A DNA stretch of 64,000 bases from NCBI RefSeq assembly GCF_947490095.1, contig NZ_CANLFS010000001.1:1-64000 (forward strand). The letters run 5' to 3'. Positions 61,734 through 64,000 of the stretch are shown here, one piece after another. The notes below the pieces were generated by a model that did no database searches, had not been told where the DNA came from, and saw nothing but the letters and a program-made list of their open reading frames with translations. The DNA comes from an uncultured Halomonas sp. Its GTDB lineage: Bacteria > Pseudomonadota > Gammaproteobacteria > Pseudomonadales > Halomonadaceae. Numbering within the stretch: position 1 is the stretch's first letter; each line of letters begins with the position of its first letter. Both the position numbers and the translations under genes were made by a program.

Positions 61734-62648
61734 ATGCCGGGACCCTATGATTCTGCCGGGAGCCCGTCACGGATGCCACCGATCAGCCTTAGCCACGCCC
61801 GTCTGCCAGCCACCCTGGAGGTCGAGGTGCTCGATGAGTATGGCGACACCCGTCAGCAGGCGATCGCCGCCGAGCGTCCGCTGACCCTCTATCTCAACCG
61901 GCGCGAGATCGTCACCCTGATGACCCTGGGGGCGGATCCCGAGGCGCTGGTGGTGGGGTATCTGCGCAATCAGGGCTTGATCGAGCGCCGCGAGGACCTG
62001 GAGGCGGTATACGTCGACTGGGAGGTGGAGTCCGCCGCGGTGGTGACGCGCCACTTGCCCGAGGATCTCGACGAGCGCCTGGGGCATCGCACCATCACCA
62101 CCGGATGCGGCCAGGGGACGGTGTTTGGCCGCCTCCTGGATGCCGTGCCCCGCCAACCCCTCCCGGACACGCCGGTCCGTCAGTCGGTGCTCTATGAGCT
62201 GCTCGAGAACCTGGGGGCCTATAACGAGACCTATCGCAGTGCCGGGGCGGTGCATGGCTGCGCGCTGTGCCGGCAGGCCGAGGTGCTCGACTTCGTCGAG
62301 GACGTGGGACGCCACAATGCGGTGGATACCCTGGCCGGGCATCAGTGGCTCGAGGCGGCGAATCGCCTCCACGAAGGTGACGAGAAAAGCGACGGCGCGG
62401 ATATCTTCTATACCACCGGCCGGTTGACGTCGGAGATGGTGATCAAGGTGGCCCAGATGGGCATCGGGGTGCTGGTATCGCGCTCCGGGGTGACCCAGAA
62501 GGGAGTGGAGCTCGCCGAGCGCTTCGGCGTCATGCTGGTGGCCCGGGCCAAGGGGCGGCATTTCCAGGCGATCCATGCCGAAGGGCGCCTCGAGCTCGAC
62601 GCCATTCCCGCCAGGCGCCCCGGGGACAAGCGGCGCTCGAAGGCCTGA
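61734..62648 (+). CDS. fdhD: Formate dehydrogenase sulfurtransferase FdhD
   Basis: Transfers sulfur from IscS to the molybdopterin cofactor of formate dehydrogenase, making the Mo=S ligand. The persulfide-carrying CxxC is in HGCALCRQ near residue 175. Other family parts are TTGCGQG near 122, VGRHNAVD near 194 and FYTTGRLTSEMVIK near 225. It has 304 residues from ATG 61734; ATG 61773, with GGGAG ten bases upstream, gives 291 and may be the true start. Divergent from the fdh operon it serves. Confidence 0.92.
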   Translation: MPGPYDSAGSPSRMPPISLSHARLPATLEVEVLDEYGDTRQQAIAAERPLTLYLNRREIVTLMTLGADPEALVVGYLRNQGLIERREDLEAVYVDWEVESAAVVTRHLPEDLDERLGHRTITTGCGQGTVFGRLLDAVPRQPLPDTPVRQSVLYELLENLGAYNETYRSAGAVHGCALCRQAEVLDFVEDVGRHNAVDTLAGHQWLEAANRLHEGDEKSDGADIFYTTGRLTSEMVIKVAQMGIGVLVSRSGVTQKGVELAERFGVMLVARAKGRHFQAIHAEGRLELDAIPARRPGDKRRSKA

Positions 62649-63284
62649 TTATACGGCGGCCTCGCCCCGGGTACAGACCGAGAGCACCATGGCATCGTCG
62701 GCGCTGGTCGACACCAGCGCATGCCCCATGGCGCTGTCGAAATAGATGCTGTCGCCGCTCTCCAGGCGTAGCGGTTCATAGAACTCGGTGTACAGCAGGA
62801 TCTCCCCCGCCAGTATCATCAAGAATTCCTCGCCGTCGTGGCGTACCCACTCGTGGAAGTCTTCGAAGCGGCGGGCCCGCACGATGGTCTTGAAGGGAAT
62901 CATGCGTTTCTGGGCCAGCTCGCAGCTGAGCAGTTCATGCTCATAGGTCGGGGTCGGGTGCTGTTCCCCCTCGCCGCGTCGGGTCAGGTCCCGGCGGCCC
63001 GTGGCCCGTGCCTGCTTGCGGGGCGGCGAGAGGAGCTGGGGCAGGTCGATGCCCAGGCCGGCGATCAGTTTCTGAACGGCGGTAAACGTGGGCGAGAGCT
63101 GGTCATTTTCGATTTTCGACAGGGTGGAGCGCGCCAGCCCGGTGCGCAGGCTGACGTCTTCCAGGGTCCACTGGTTGGAAAGCCGGATCTCGCGCAGCCG
63201 ATCGCCGAGCCGCAGGGGCTCGACGAAGGGCTTGCGTCCGGAGGCGATGCGCAGGGCGGCATCCTGGTCGGTGGTATCGGGCAT
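62649..63284 (-). CDS. XRE-family regulator with C-terminal cupin
   Basis: Predicted DNA-binding regulator of 211 residues. The helix-turn-helix runs LGDRLREIRLSNQWTLEDVS near residue 27 to GLARSTLSKIENDQLSPTF near 48, and a cupin barrel follows from about 125 (EFLMILAGEILLY, GDSIYFDSAMGHAL). This architecture binds small effectors such as amino acids or polyamines. I chose ATG 63284; the frame to 63329 has no family match. It lies convergent to fdhD and directly downstream of a histone-deacetylase-like gene. Effector unknown. Confidence 0.88.
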   Translation of the reverse strand: MPDTTDQDAALRIASGRKPFVEPLRLGDRLREIRLSNQWTLEDVSLRTGLARSTLSKIENDQLSPTFTAVQKLIAGLGIDLPQLLSPPRKQARATGRRDLTRRGEGEQHPTPTYEHELLSCELAQKRMIPFKTIVRARRFEDFHEWVRHDGEEFLMILAGEILLYTEFYEPLRLESGDSIYFDSAMGHALVSTSADDAMVLSVCTRGEAAV

Positions 63285-63364
63285 GGTGGCGTGTTCACTA
63301 TAGGAAACAGATTTTCCCAAGCTTACCACAGCGCCACCGGGTGCCGGCTATCCTGGCTCTCTGG

Positions 63365-63416
63365 TGACAGCCCTTCGCTGACGGGCCTTTGCTGACAGCC
63401 CTTCGCCGACGGGCCT
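63365..63416. repeat. 28-bp direct repeat before the HDAC gene end
   Basis: TGACAGCCCTTCGCTGACGG (63365 onward) recurs with one change at 63393, period 28, in the gap between the XRE-cupin and deacetylase-like genes. Confidence 0.75.
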
Positions 63417-63434
63417 GCGGCAATGGCCCGGCAC

Positions 63435-64000
63435 TCAGCCGCCGTCGCCGAAGGGCAATCCCAGCAGGGCCTTGACGTGGGCATCGGCGCTGCGTCCCAG
63501 CGACGCCAGGTGATAGCCGCCCTCGAGCACCGATACCAGGCGGCCGTCGGCATAGAGCGCGGCGATCTCCAGGGCCGTCTGCGTGACCCAGTGGAAGTCC
63601 TCATCCTCGAGGCACAGCTCGGCCATCTCGTCTTCGCGGTGGGCATCGAAGCCGGACGAGAGCAGCACCAGTTCGGGCTTGAAGCGATGCAGGGCGGGCA
63701 GCCAGTCATCCTCGATGGCCTGGCGGAAGGTCGCACCGTCGGTGCCGGCCGAGAGCGGGGTGTTGACCACGTTCTGCCATTCGCTGCGCAGATAGCGCCA
63801 GGGATAGAAGGGAAACTGGAAGCTGGTGCATACCAGCACCTCGGGGTCATCCTTGAAGATATCGATGGTGCCATTGCATTGGTGGACATCGAAGTCGAGG
63901 ATGGCGATGCGGCGCACGCCATACTTCTCGCGGGCGTAGGCGGCCCCGACCGCGACATTGTTATAGAAGCAGAAGCCCATGGCATCGGTGGCCTCGGCGT
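63435..64000 (-). CDS. Histone deacetylase family protein, N terminus outside window
   Basis: C-terminal part of an arginase/deacetylase-fold zinc hydrolase; at least 188 residues are present and the frame runs off the window end. Metal-site motifs are visible: GFCFYNNVAVGAAYA, ILDFDVHQCNGT (the DxH zinc ligands) and LSSGFDAHREDEMA (second zinc aspartate). The C-terminal VLEGGYHLASL is typical of the HDAC/AcuC/acetylpolyamine amidohydrolase group. The substrate may be an acetylpolyamine or acetyl-lysine. A shorter open frame starting at 63980 is only an internal Met. The XRE-cupin gene follows on the same strand. Confidence 0.9.
   Translation of the reverse strand, partial: AEATDAMGFCFYNNVAVGAAYAREKYGVRRIAILDFDVHQCNGTIDIFKDDPEVLVCTSFQFPFYPWRYLRSEWQNVVNTPLSAGTDGATFRQAIEDDWLPALHRFKPELVLLSSGFDAHREDEMAELCLEDEDFHWVTQTALEIAALYADGRLVSVLEGGYHLASLGRSADAHVKALLGLPFGDGG

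Overview
The window looks like chromosomal DNA of a high-GC, halophilic gammaproteobacterium, most likely a Halomonas-type member of the Oceanospirillales. Evidence is the gene set and order (gloB-yafS-rnhA-dnaQ, tusDCBE next to yccA, ugpBAEC, yejABEF, fdhD beside a three-subunit formate dehydrogenase). The assignment is inference from gene content; no 16S rRNA gene is present.

Layout. 1-1144: cysQ between two clusters of a short palindromic repeat (GGGGTC A/T GACCCC). 1145-16005: a minus-strand operon, kpsC-kpsS-SDR-LtaS-like transferase-type I PKS-alpha-oxoamine synthase, with genes overlapping or abutting. 16196-17709: omega-amidase and RsuA-family pseudouridine synthase. 18006-19781: membrane diguanylate cyclase. 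20297-24666: ugpBAEC glycerol-phosphate importer. 24853-30466: yejABEF peptide importer (minus). 30564-35432: mltD and gloB (minus), then yafS-rnhA-dnaQ-nudC (plus). 35716-37537: SCP2-fold protein, SohB, ArsR regulator. 37835-39754: prpE. 40102-41692: a candidate preQ1-I riboswitch, yhhQ and an alpha/beta hydrolase. 41702-44766: NMT1/THI5-like protein and a K+/H+ antiporter. 44850-47333: tRNA-Ser(UGA), yaeQ and a DUF3037/HipA-like kinase pair. 47467-50841: Nudix hydrolase, BI-1 protein, tusDCBE, acpH. 50854-53110: moeA, moaB and DUF1244 (minus). 53201-61614: formate dehydrogenase operon with its accessory proteins (minus), fdhD divergent. 62649-64000: XRE-cupin regulator and a histone-deacetylase-like gene cut by the window end.

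The most interesting system is the 15-kb operon. It has the same gene types as the Sinorhizobium rkpA/G/H/I/J region needed for K-antigen capsule. Read as one pathway, a TE-less reducing PKS would make an acyl chain on its ACP, an alpha-oxoamine synthase would release it by decarboxylative condensation with an amino acid, and an SDR would reduce the ketone to a sphingoid-like amino alcohol. An LtaS-like enzyme could then add a phosphoglycerol head, and KpsS/KpsC would build the beta-Kdo linker on it. This would be a dedicated capsule lipid anchor in place of lyso-phosphatidylglycerol. The chemistry is inferred; the gene families are read from the sequence.

Two repeat families shape the window. 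About 49 canonical copies of the 13-bp palindrome lie in seven clusters, two of them translated in frame inside the PKS and one supplying the ugpC stop codon. A second, MITE-like family with 16-bp terminal inverted repeats lies near 17734, 35483 and 61677. No transposase, CRISPR array, phage or rRNA gene was seen.
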